The position numbers and the translations under genes are program-made. The notes beneath the pieces were generated by a model. The model was not told where the DNA came from. It saw only the letters and a program-made list of their open reading frames with translations, and ran no database searches. This document shows positions 8,327-16,321 of a stretch of DNA of 64,000 nt, piece after piece. The stretch is from the NCBI RefSeq assembly GCF_000169175.1, contig NZ_AAWS01000009.1, positions 1 to 64,000 on the forward strand, given 5' to 3'. Origin of the DNA: Microscilla marina ATCC 23134 (GTDB taxonomy: Bacteria; Bacteroidota; Bacteroidia; Cytophagales; Microscillaceae). Every line of letters begins with the position of its first letter. Within the stretch, counting starts at the first letter, position 1.

Positions 8327-9280
8327 ATGTCGAATTTCGCCATTGTTGTACATGGAGGTGCAGGAACAATTACTCCTGATTTATATACAGCCGAGATCGA
8401 GAAAGGAATCCGCGATACTTTATACGAAGCAGTAGAAGCTGGATATTACCTGCTGGGAGATGGCGAGGCGGCAGTCAATGTGGTAAGCCATGTTGTAATG
8501 GTGCTCGAAAACTCCCCTTTTTTTAATGCAGGCAAAGGTGCTGTATTTACAAATGACGGAACACACGAGCTAGAAGCAGCTATTATGAATGGGGCAGACC
8601 TAAACGCAGGAGCTGCCTGTGGAGTAAAGAATGTACGCAACCCGGTAGTGTTGGCTCGTAAAATTATGGAAAAGTCGGGGCATGTATATTTACATGGGAA
8701 AGGTGCCGAGGAGTTTGGGCGATTATACCATGTGGCTTTCGAACCTGACGAATACTTTTTTGATCAGTTTAGGTATGACGAGTGGCGCAAAATAAAAGCT
8801 TCTAATACCTATCGTTTAGATCACTCAAAAGATAATGCAAAAAAATTTGGTACTGTAGGTGCAGTAGCGCTTGATAAGAACGGAAACGTAGCCGCAGCAA
8901 CTTCTACCGGAGGAATGACCAATAAAAAATATGGGCGCATTGGCGACAGCTCTATCATTGGGGCGGGTACCTATGCCAATAATGCCACTTGTGCAGTATC
9001 TTGTACTGGACACGGAGAGCCATTTTTAAGGGCCGTATCTGCCTATGATATATCTTGCTTGATGGAATACAAAGGTTTGTCACTAGAAGAGGCCAGTAAC
9101 TATTTGATTCACGAAAAAATGAAACAAACCCACCTTCAGGGAGAAGGCGGTTTGATAGCAATAGATACTACAGGTAATATATCTATTGCGTTTAATACTG
9201 TAGGAATGTACAGAGGGTATCGACGATCAGGAGAGAAAGAACACATTGCTTTATATAAGCCTAATGAAATGCCTGCTTAA
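8327..9280 (+). CDS. iaaA: Isoaspartyl peptidase / type 2 L-asparaginase (Ntn hydrolase)
   Basis: Plant-type asparaginase family enzyme that hydrolyses beta-aspartyl dipeptides and L-asparagine. It is made as a precursor that cleaves itself before a threonine, which becomes the nucleophile. That site is visible as FGTVGAVALD with Thr176; the substrate-site segment TSTGGMTNK and the glycine-rich GRIGDSSIIGAGTYA follow. The N-terminal VVHGGAG is the family start. At 317 residues it is of normal length, with no signal peptide, so cytoplasmic. It is monocistronic, with a hairpin terminator just downstream. Preference for isoaspartyl peptides over asparagine cannot be read from sequence. Confidence 0.95.
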   Translation: MSNFAIVVHGGAGTITPDLYTAEIEKGIRDTLYEAVEAGYYLLGDGEAAVNVVSHVVMVLENSPFFNAGKGAVFTNDGTHELEAAIMNGADLNAGAACGVKNVRNPVVLARKIMEKSGHVYLHGKGAEEFGRLYHVAFEPDEYFFDQFRYDEWRKIKASNTYRLDHSKDNAKKFGTVGAVALDKNGNVAAATSTGGMTNKKYGRIGDSSIIGAGTYANNATCAVSCTGHGEPFLRAVSAYDISCLMEYKGLSLEEASNYLIHEKMKQTHLQGEGGLIAIDTTGNISIAFNTVGMYRGYRRSGEKEHIALYKPNEMPA

Positions 9281-9305
9281 ATATAGGTAGGCATATTTTA
9301 TATAT

Positions 9306-9349
9306 AAAAACCATCAGGTTCATTTGCTAAAATGAATTTGATGGTTTTT
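9306..9349 (+). terminator. Intrinsic terminator after the isoaspartyl peptidase gene
   Basis: AAAAACCATCA (9306-9316) pairs with TGATGGTTTTT (9339-9349); the inner GTTCATTT and AATGAATT segments extend the stem. A T-rich tail follows. Confidence 0.8.
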
Positions 9350-9432
9350 CTTTTTGTGTTTTATTACGTAAAATACCAGCATACAAACAAGGAAGAAGCA
9401 AATCATTTATCTGTTTTAAAACTAAAATAAAT

Positions 9433-10434
9433 ATGATGATGAAATATTCTACTTTGGGTAAAATAGGTCCCAGAGTGTCAAAAATTGGTTTAGGACTAGC
9501 AGCTTTAGGCAGACCAGGCTACATTAACCTGGGGCACGCCGAAGATTTAAAAAGTAATTATAATACAGGTGCCATGCAGTGGCATGCTTGCCAAATGTTG
9601 GATTTAGCCTGGAGTTTAGGCATTCGTTATTTTGATGCAGCACGATCTTATGGCAAAGCAGAAGCATTTTTGGGAGCTTGGTTAGAGTCAAAGAAACAGA
9701 TGGTAGAACTTCCTTTTGTAGCTTCTAAGTGGGGGTATACTTATACTGCCAATTGGCAGGTGAATGCAAAAGTACATGAGATAAAGGATCACTCGCTGGT
9801 AGTGTTACAAAAACAAGTGTTGGAAACCCGCCAAAGCCTGGGAAAGAACCCCGATTTATACCAAATTCATTCGGCGACATTAGAGAGTAAAGTTTTAGAG
9901 AATACTCAAGTTTTGCGACGTTTGGCGCAGCTCAAAGCTCGTGGAGTAAAAATTGGTTTATCTTTAAGTGGGATAGACCAGGCAGTTACTTTGGAAAAAG
10001 CCCTTGCCATTGAAATAGAAGGCGTACGTTTGTTTGATGTGGTCCAAGCTACTTTTAACTTGCTGGAGAAGTCAGTGGCGCCAGCGTTAACTATGGCGCA
10101 CAACGAAGGTTTAGGAGTAGTCGTAAAAGAGGCTTTGGCAAATGGGAGACTTACTTTTAGAAATACAGATGTACACCTAAAGCCTGAGTGGCAGTTGTTA
10201 AAGACACAAGCAGATCGCTTGAATACTACTGTAGATGCATTGGCATTGGCCTATGTACTTAAACAACCTTTTGTAAATGTGGTATTGAGTGGTGCTGCCA
10301 ACCCTGAGCACCTTAAGTCAAACCTGACAGCGTTGGATGTGGTATGGGACGAAGAAGCCAGTGAAATATTGAATCCTTTGGTGCAAATCCCAGAAGACTA
10401 TTGGGCAGCACGTAAACAAATGGATTGGAATTAG
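9433..10434 (+). CDS. Aldo/keto reductase
   Basis: NAD(P)H-dependent oxidoreductase of the AKR superfamily, 333 residues, cytoplasmic. The catalytic tetrad is visible: Asp68 and Tyr73 in FDAARSYG, Lys99 in VASKWG and His146 in LYQIHSA. The C-terminal cofactor-binding stretch VVLSGAANPEHLKSNL is also typical. Three consecutive ATG codons (9433, 9436, 9439) make the exact start uncertain by two residues. The substrate is unknown. It stands alone; the next gene is convergent and begins only 7 bp after its stop. Confidence 0.93.
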   Translation: MMMKYSTLGKIGPRVSKIGLGLAALGRPGYINLGHAEDLKSNYNTGAMQWHACQMLDLAWSLGIRYFDAARSYGKAEAFLGAWLESKKQMVELPFVASKWGYTYTANWQVNAKVHEIKDHSLVVLQKQVLETRQSLGKNPDLYQIHSATLESKVLENTQVLRRLAQLKARGVKIGLSLSGIDQAVTLEKALAIEIEGVRLFDVVQATFNLLEKSVAPALTMAHNEGLGVVVKEALANGRLTFRNTDVHLKPEWQLLKTQADRLNTTVDALALAYVLKQPFVNVVLSGAANPEHLKSNLTALDVVWDEEASEILNPLVQIPEDYWAARKQMDWN

Positions 10435-10441
10435 TTATGGA

Positions 10442-10798
10442 TCATCGTTCACGCCAGTAGTACCTCCAAAACAACACCGCAAACAACCCGTGAACGAGCA
10501 TAGGTTCAATGTACATGGAAGGAATAAGTGGAGTGTTTATTTGGGCTATAGATATACAACTATGAAAAATAGCAAGGGTAAACAACCCATTACTTAAAGC
10601 CCCTTCTCGATAGTAATAGAATAGGGTAGAGCCACCTAAAGCGGCTAGAGCCAAGGCTGCATAGCCATACGAAGCAAGGTGGTTTAGTCCTATCCCTTTT
10701 ATTTCTGGAAGTCCAGGAACTGCCTGAGGAGCCAATATAAATAATAAACCTGCACCTAGTTCTATAAGTATATGTAGGAGTAATAATACTTTGATCAT
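10442..10798 (-). CDS. Small four-helix membrane protein of unknown function
   Basis: 118 residues with about four predicted membrane helices (roughly 3-24, 44-62, 69-87 and 93-113), a short basic C-terminus (RYYWRER) and no recognised catalytic motif. The composition and length suit a DoxX/DUF4345-like small membrane family, but I cannot assign it. Convergent to the aldo/keto reductase gene. Confidence 0.75.
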   Translation of the reverse strand: MIKVLLLLHILIELGAGLLFILAPQAVPGLPEIKGIGLNHLASYGYAALALAALGGSTLFYYYREGALSNGLFTLAIFHSCISIAQINTPLIPSMYIEPMLVHGLFAVLFWRYYWRER

Positions 10799-11016
10799 AA
10801 ATGTTTTTGACGATTGGTAAGTGGTTCTAAAATTTATGGAAGATAATGTTAACCAATGAGTAACTGCAACAACTAACCAAAAAGAGAGGACAGGTAAGCA
10901 GGCTTTATGACACTTTTTCCTAATTTTGCAACCCTTACAATTATAAGTAAATACATAGTACCTAAACGAAACATTATGAATGGTGAGTTTGTTCTTGCCA
11001 CAACTTTATAAAAAGG

Positions 11017-12711
11017 ATGAAATATTTAAAAATACTTGTTTTAATTGGACTGTTTTTGCCAAATACTGTATTTGCTCAAAGCAAAAAACAAATGTATAAA
11101 ACCTATCAGGAGGGCAAAAAACTATTGGTTGATGAGAAATTTACGGAGGCAATGGTCCGATTTAAAACCTTGATGGTTCCTTTGAAAAAAAATGTATATG
11201 AAGAGTTTGCCTATTACTATTATGGGTTAGCCGCTTTGAAAAATAATCAGTTAGAAGAAGCAAAACAAACCTTTACCCGTTTGGTTGAACGTTTTCCTGA
11301 TTGGGTAAATAAAGAGGAAGTGTATTATGCCTTTGGTGATATTTATTTCAGAGAAAAAGACTATACCAATGCCTTAAAATACCTAAATCGAATTCAAGCT
11401 GAGAAAATGCAGCAAGATATTGTCAATATGAAGGGGTTTTATCTGGTATCGCTTGACTTGCCTACTTTGAAAAAGGTACAGAAAGAAAATGCCAGCGACA
11501 AAGTAATAGCGCAAGTATTGGTAAATAAAATTGCAGCTACTTCTGAAAACCTCGAAGACCTGGAGATGATGGAAGCCCTGATTGAAAGTATGAAACTAGA
11601 GCGCCCAAAATCACAAAAAATTAAGGGCAAACGCTACATTAAAAAAGAGTATAACATCGCTGTCATTCTCCCTTTTAACCTCGAAATACTCAAATCGCGT
11701 CAACGTAATCTTTTGAGCCGTATATCGGCAAGTTTGTATCAAGGAATGCGCCTAGCAAAAAAAGAATTGGACACGACTGGAGTAAAACTCAATTTGATTG
11801 CATTTGATGTGTTGCGTAAAGGGGAAGATACTTTAAACCTTATTTTAAGCGAGGCAAACTTTACTAATGTAGATTTAATCGTAGGACCTTTGTTCGATGA
11901 TCAGTTTGTCAAGGTAGCTGAATTTGCCGCAAAGCATCGCATCAACATTATTAACCCAATTTCTAATAAGTCAGTATTGATAAAAAACGATTTTACCCTG
12001 ATGTATGAACCCACGATAGAAACGCAAGGTAAAAAATCAGGAGAGTTTGCTATGAAAGAGCTTGGTAGTAAGAAAGCAATGATTTTTTATGGACGATCTA
12101 CCCAAAATAAAAAAATGGCAGAAAACCATAAAAAAGCAATAGAAGATAACGGTGGAGAGGTGGCTCAGTTTGAGCAATTGGGTACTGCTAATATTACACA
12201 ACTCAAAGAAATGTTGCAAAAGGTAAAACCAACCGAGGTGGGACATATATTTGTAAGTAGTAGTAGTCAGTTGGTAGCTTCTAAAATGCTGAATGCTATG
12301 GAAGAACTAAAAATAAAAGCCCCAGTAATTGCCCTTGATTCTTGGTTAAAGTTTCAGAAAATGGATTCTGTACAGTATGAACGCCACAATGTTCACATTA
12401 TAAACACGGAGTTTTTGCCCAAGGCTGTTGTTAATGCTTCTAAGTTTTATCAAGAGTACAAGAAATCTACAAAAGTAGCTCCCAACAATTATGCTTGTGT
12501 AGGGTATGACCTTACTCATTATTTTGGCGGTTTGTTGCAAACCTATGGAGTAAAAAATTCATTAAAGAATATTTTGCAAAATAAGGCGCCTAAAGAAGGG
12601 CGGTTAATTACTGTTTTTGATTTTAGGGGAGGCAATGACAATCAGTTTGTACCTATAGTTAAGTTTGAAAAAGGGGTGTTGAAGCAAGTTAATACCTTAG
12701 GTGGAAACTAA
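11017..12711 (+). CDS. Secreted TPR plus periplasmic ligand-binding (LpoA-like) protein
   Basis: 564 residues. A signal peptide (about 1-20, ending VFAQ) is followed by tetratricopeptide repeats (about 22-170; YYYGLAALKNNQLEEAKQTF, YYAFGDIYFREKDYTNAL) and then a type 1 periplasmic-binding domain of the amino-acid/LivJ kind (about 212-560; IAVILPFNLEILKSR, DLIVGPLFDDQFVKVAEFA, INIINPISN). TPR plus this fold is the design of LpoA, the outer-membrane activator of PBP1A in gammaproteobacteria. Here there is no lipobox Cys, so it should be periplasmic. No permease genes are nearby, which argues against ABC transport. A regulatory role on the cell wall is inference. Confidence 0.85.
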   Translation: MKYLKILVLIGLFLPNTVFAQSKKQMYKTYQEGKKLLVDEKFTEAMVRFKTLMVPLKKNVYEEFAYYYYGLAALKNNQLEEAKQTFTRLVERFPDWVNKEEVYYAFGDIYFREKDYTNALKYLNRIQAEKMQQDIVNMKGFYLVSLDLPTLKKVQKENASDKVIAQVLVNKIAATSENLEDLEMMEALIESMKLERPKSQKIKGKRYIKKEYNIAVILPFNLEILKSRQRNLLSRISASLYQGMRLAKKELDTTGVKLNLIAFDVLRKGEDTLNLILSEANFTNVDLIVGPLFDDQFVKVAEFAAKHRINIINPISNKSVLIKNDFTLMYEPTIETQGKKSGEFAMKELGSKKAMIFYGRSTQNKKMAENHKKAIEDNGGEVAQFEQLGTANITQLKEMLQKVKPTEVGHIFVSSSSQLVASKMLNAMEELKIKAPVIALDSWLKFQKMDSVQYERHNVHIINTEFLPKAVVNASKFYQEYKKSTKVAPNNYACVGYDLTHYFGGLLQTYGVKNSLKNILQNKAPKEGRLITVFDFRGGNDNQFVPIVKFEKGVLKQVNTLGGN

Positions 12712-12742
12712 TAATAAGTTATTACAAGAAACTAATCGACTT

Positions 12743-12772
12743 AAACCTCTGAGTTTATCAGAGGTTTTTTTT
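12743..12772 (+). terminator. Intrinsic terminator
   Basis: Perfect 10-bp stem AAACCTCTGA (12743-12752) / TCAGAGGTTT (12758-12767), loop GTTTA, followed by a T8 run. Ends the TPR/ligand-binding gene; the convergent LRR gene stops just beyond. Confidence 0.9.
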
Positions 12773-12782
12773 ATGTCTTTGT

Positions 12783-13685
12783 TTAAAACACAATACGGGT
12801 ATGAGGAAGTAATTCCCTTATTTTTTCTCGCTCAAATTGAGTCAAAGGATTATCTTTTAGAATGAGCTTTTGCAGGTAATACAAATGCCCTATCTCAGGA
12901 GGCAAACTAGTAAATTGGTTAAACCTTAGATTGAGCGTTTGCAATGATTGAAGTTGCCTGATGCTATTGGGTAAGCTTGTGAGATAATTAGACGATAAAT
13001 CAAGCATTTGTAATTGGGCAAGCTCCCCTATGCTCTCAGGCAAAATAGTTAACTGGTTATTGTGTAAAGTGAGTGTTTTCAAATGTTTAAGAGTACCAAT
13101 ATTATCAGGCAATACGGTGAGTTTGTTGGCATTTAAATAACATTCTTCGAGTTGGCTAAACTTGCCGAAAGTATCAGGCAACGCCTGTAGATGGTTATAG
13201 TGTAGGTATAAACTGTGTAATTGAGACGCTCGGTATAAGCTGTTGGGTAGTTGGGTCAGTTGATTATAACCCAGGTAAAGCTTGCGGAGTTGGTGGAGTT
13301 GCCCCAAACTATCAGGTAATTGAGTAAGGTGGTTATGAGTAAGGTGGAGTTCGTGTAAATTTGGCAGGTTGCCAATGCTTTCAGGCAAGGAACTGAGTAG
13401 GTTCCCTACCAATTTTAATACTTCGGTGTGTGATAATAGCCCAATATTTTCGGGTAAGCTGTTCATTTGAGCATTGCTAAAATACAACATCTTAGATTGT
13501 TGGTATAAGCCAGGAAAATACTGTAGGCAAAAATATGGGTGTGCTAGCAACGACTGCTTCATTAATTGATCAATGCCTACTCCAAACCCCTTAGCTATGA
13601 CAAAAGCCAGCTCAATGTTTTGGTTTTGTCCGGTTTGCAGCAATTGTTCAATTTTGGCTATTTGTTGAGCATTTGCGCTGTTCAT
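12783..13685 (-). CDS. Leucine-rich repeat protein
   Basis: About 300 residues when started at the ATG at 13685 (MNSANAQQ); a longer frame adds 13 residues to 13724. After a helical N-terminal region of about 80 residues come nine or so LRRs of 23 residues with the pattern LxxLxxLxLxxNxLxxLPxxI, ending in a capping helix (FEREKIRELLP). There is no signal peptide, so cytoplasmic. The bacterial 23-residue LRR type is used for protein binding; the ligand is unknown. Such LRR proteins are abundant in Microscilla-like Cytophagales, which supports the taxonomic guess. No catalytic domain is attached. Confidence 0.9.
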   Translation of the reverse strand: MNSANAQQIAKIEQLLQTGQNQNIELAFVIAKGFGVGIDQLMKQSLLAHPYFCLQYFPGLYQQSKMLYFSNAQMNSLPENIGLLSHTEVLKLVGNLLSSLPESIGNLPNLHELHLTHNHLTQLPDSLGQLHQLRKLYLGYNQLTQLPNSLYRASQLHSLYLHYNHLQALPDTFGKFSQLEECYLNANKLTVLPDNIGTLKHLKTLTLHNNQLTILPESIGELAQLQMLDLSSNYLTSLPNSIRQLQSLQTLNLRFNQFTSLPPEIGHLYYLQKLILKDNPLTQFEREKIRELLPHTRIVF

Positions 13686-13869
13686 AAATCTTAAGATAAT
13701 CATTTTTACCGAAAAAAAGTGCATTACTTGCCAGAAATCAACTTTTCTTTTTTTATCTCATCATCTGTTCTTCTTTCAATACCCATTTCATGGAGTCTTA
13801 CTTGCCTTATTTAATAATAATTCTCTATTTCGGGTACTTAATTGTTCAGAAGAAATTTAACATACTTAT

Positions 13870-15162
13870 ATGAATACAGCCAAGAGTCAAGAATTATTTA
13901 ACCAGGCACAAAAATCTATCCCTGGTGGAGTAAACTCTCCGGTGCGGGCTTTCAAAGCCGTAGGAGGTAACCCGTTGTTTATTAAGTCAGCCAAGGGTGC
14001 TTATATGTACGATCAAGATGATAATCGTTACATAGATATGATCAACTCATGGGGACCAATGATATTGGGGCATGCCTTTCCGGCCATTGGGGAAGCAGTG
14101 GCTGAAGCAGTGAAAAGCTCATTATCATTTGGCGCGCCTACTGCCAAAGAGGTAACCATTGCCGAGTTGATTGTAGACATGATGCCATCGGTAGAAAAAG
14201 TACGTATGGTAAACTCTGGTACAGAGGCTTGTATGAGCGCCATACGCTTGGCAAGAGGGTATACCAACCGCGAGAAAATTATCAAGTTTGAAGGTTGTTA
14301 TCATGGGCATGGCGATTCATTTTTGATTGCCGCAGGTAGCGGTGCTATTACTATGGGCGAACCCAACAGCCCTGGGGTAACCAAAGGGGTAGCCCTAGAT
14401 ACATTAACGGCTCCATTTAACGACCTTGAAGCAGTAAAAACTTTGACAGATGCTAACCAAGGCAATGTAGCAGCTATTATCATAGAGCCTGTAGCGGGTA
14501 ATATGGGAGCTGTTTTACCTAATCAAGGGTTTTTGGAAGGCTTACGCCAATTGTGTGACAAGGAAGGCATTGTATTAATTTTTGATGAAGTAATGACAGG
14601 CTTTCGTTTGGCAAGAGGAGGTGCTCAGGAGTTGTTTAATATAAAACCTGACTTGACTACTCTAGGTAAAATTATAGGTGGTGGTATGCCAGTAGGCGCT
14701 TATGGTGGTAAAAAAGAGTTGATGGACTTTGTGTCTCCAGTAGGTCCTGTATATCAGGCAGGAACTTTATCAGGCAACCCAGTGGCTATGGCAGCAGGCT
14801 TGACCATGTTGCAATACCTCAACGAAAACCCTTTGGTATATAAAGAAGTAGAAGATACAGCGATAAAAATGGTAGCAGGTATGCAACAAAATGTAGAGAG
14901 CTTAGGCTTACCTTATACTATCAACCATATAGGATCGATGTTTAGTATCTTTTTTACAGACCAAAAGGTGACTGACTTCGAAACTGCTAAATCTTGTGAT
15001 ACAGCATTGTTTGGTAAGTACTTTCAGGCAATGTTACAAAAAGGCGTATACTTGGCTCCTTCACAGTTTGAGACCTTGTTTGTGTCTAATGTGCTCAGTG
15101 ATGAAGACATTGCTCACTTTATCAAGGCAAATGGTGAAGCATTGAAAGAAATTACTTCATAA
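13870..15162 (+). CDS. hemL: Glutamate-1-semialdehyde 2,1-aminomutase
   Basis: PLP enzyme of the C5 pathway converting glutamate-1-semialdehyde to 5-aminolevulinate for haem. The PLP lysine is Lys267 in TLGKIIGGGMPVGAYGG, and Asp239 of FDEVMTGFR binds the pyridine nitrogen. NSGTEACMSAIRLARG (115-130) and the YHGHGDSFL loop are typical. The length of 430 is standard, with no signal peptide. It stands alone, closed by a 15-bp hairpin terminator. Together with prfA it shows that housekeeping genes in this window are scattered as single units. Haem supply fits the cytochrome c cluster further on. Confidence 0.97.
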   Translation: MNTAKSQELFNQAQKSIPGGVNSPVRAFKAVGGNPLFIKSAKGAYMYDQDDNRYIDMINSWGPMILGHAFPAIGEAVAEAVKSSLSFGAPTAKEVTIAELIVDMMPSVEKVRMVNSGTEACMSAIRLARGYTNREKIIKFEGCYHGHGDSFLIAAGSGAITMGEPNSPGVTKGVALDTLTAPFNDLEAVKTLTDANQGNVAAIIIEPVAGNMGAVLPNQGFLEGLRQLCDKEGIVLIFDEVMTGFRLARGGAQELFNIKPDLTTLGKIIGGGMPVGAYGGKKELMDFVSPVGPVYQAGTLSGNPVAMAAGLTMLQYLNENPLVYKEVEDTAIKMVAGMQQNVESLGLPYTINHIGSMFSIFFTDQKVTDFETAKSCDTALFGKYFQAMLQKGVYLAPSQFETLFVSNVLSDEDIAHFIKANGEALKEITS

Positions 15163-15173
15163 AAGCTGTATAA

Positions 15174-15220
15174 CAAAGCCTTATTGTTAAGTACTTAGGG
15201 TATGCAACAATAAGGCTTTG
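15174..15220. terminator. Bidirectional intrinsic terminator
   Basis: Perfect 15-bp stem CAAAGCCTTATTGTT (15174-15188) / AACAATAAGGCTTTG (15206-15220) with a 17-nt loop, between the convergent hemL and SiaC-family genes. Confidence 0.85.
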
Positions 15221-15252
15221 CCATATATAATCGAGTATAAGAAACCAGCAGT

Positions 15253-15630
15253 TTAGTAAGCAATCATGTTAAAAGGAATCTCTACATCTGCCTGATAATC
15301 TTCACCATTATCAAACATATCAAGATCACTCTTCTCATAATACCAGTTTACTTCTACGTCTCCGTCGTTGTTGAGGTGGTAATCTTCCAGTAACTTGAGT
15401 ATTTTCTGAAATTTTACAAAAGTACTGGTGTTAAAGTACTCCATCTTAAAGTTGAATTGTACCTTTTTACCACTACCTTCGGTGTACTTGGTCAGCCAAT
15501 CAATAATTGGTTTGAATACCGACGAAGTATCTTCCGGGTAAGAGTTTCCTGAAATTTCAAGTATTCCGTTTTCTGCATTGAAATCAACTCTTGGTTCTTC
15601 GTCCGTAGGATCTATGTGTAAATTTTCCAT
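15253..15630 (-). CDS. SiaC-family (DUF1987) regulatory phosphoprotein
   Basis: 125 residues, starting at the ATG at 15630 (MENLHIDPTD); an upstream in-frame TTG at 15642 is less likely. It has the DUF1987 pattern: ILEISGNSYPEDTSSVF, then IIDWLTKYTEGS, the segment MEYFNTSTFVKFQKIL with the Thr/Ser cluster that is phosphorylated in SiaC, and VNWYYEKSDLDMFDNGEDY near the end. In Pseudomonas SiaC is phosphorylated by SiaB and dephosphorylated by the SpoIIE-type phosphatase SiaA, and controls biofilm and c-di-GMP output. No SiaB-like gene is next to it here; a 7TM-DISM/SpoIIE phosphatase lies 16 kb away. Cytoplasmic. Confidence 0.9.
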   Translation of the reverse strand: MENLHIDPTDEEPRVDFNAENGILEISGNSYPEDTSSVFKPIIDWLTKYTEGSGKKVQFNFKMEYFNTSTFVKFQKILKLLEDYHLNNDGDVEVNWYYEKSDLDMFDNGEDYQADVEIPFNMIAY

Positions 15631-16321
15631 GTTATTAATCAACTATTTTTGACTAAATTTTGACCTTTCTCTAGCGAGCAATATCAGATGCCTGTGAGGG
15701 ATATAAAATTCCTGAAATGGCATATAACTTTTAAAATGGTCTATCATATTGAACACACCATTTACAATTGTTGGAAAGTTATTGATTTTTTTTGTTTGAG
15801 CAAAGAAAAAATCAAGTGAGCTTTTCAAAACAATTCTTATACAAACCTTGCGCCAAATAAACGTAAGTTCAAACATTCAAATTTTGCAGATTTATAGCAT
15901 AAAAACAACTATTATAGGTATAATTATACTTAAGGGTGCCTTACATACATTTGTTTTGGGGTAATCTATCAATAGAATACTATCAAAATAATATTTTTTG
16001 TGTATCTAAAAGCTTTAATAACCAGTAAACTCTAAGAAAAGTTTGCTCTCCTAAGCTTGCCTTGCTACAACAGAAAACATGAAGTGCTCTAAGGAAACAA
16101 AGTTCGTGCTTGGTGAACGGTGCCGCAAGCCAAAGCTACAGTGCTACTTTAGCTTCACCTTTGCTTGTGCGAAAATCCTGTTGTATAGATGCCAATGCTT
16201 TGGCGGTCTCTTGCTAGGTGAAGTTTTTGAAGAAGTGTACTGATCAGAGATGATGTTTGACGGGTAACTTTTATTGTTTTACTTACTATAGTTTGGGGCA
16301 ATATATTAAAACCAATGATCT
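15631..16321. other. Long intergenic region with a GC-richer, structured block
   Basis: A 691-bp gap. The first part (15640-16010) is AT-rich, with a doubtful minus-strand 77-codon frame at 15643-15876. From about 16020 to 16245 the DNA is richer in GC and contains inverted segments (CTACAACAG near 16065 against CTGTTGTAT near 16182; AAGCTA...TAGCTT around 16133-16155) and a small open frame listed separately. I cannot identify the block. Confidence 0.4.
16079..16243 (+). CDS. Possible small cysteine-rich peptide (unsupported by homology)
   Basis: ATG to TGA frame of 54 codons inside the GC-richer block. The peptide has six cysteines (3, 15, 22, 30, 38, 40), a basic N-terminal half and a hydrophobic segment (residues 23-36). 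It is 79 bp before the Xaa-Pro aminopeptidase gene on the same strand. There is no recognised family and no clear ribosome site, so it may be chance reading of a structured repeat or RNA. Confidence 0.15.
   Translation: MKCSKETKFVLGERCRKPKLQCYFSFTFACAKILLYRCQCFGGLLLGEVFEEVY

Noticed and set aside
15643-15876. A 77-codon minus-strand frame directly upstream of the SiaC-family gene
   Set aside because: No recognisable domain, unusual composition (Phe, Ile and Arg without pattern), and it reads through the region where the SiaC-family promoter is expected. Kept only as a note.
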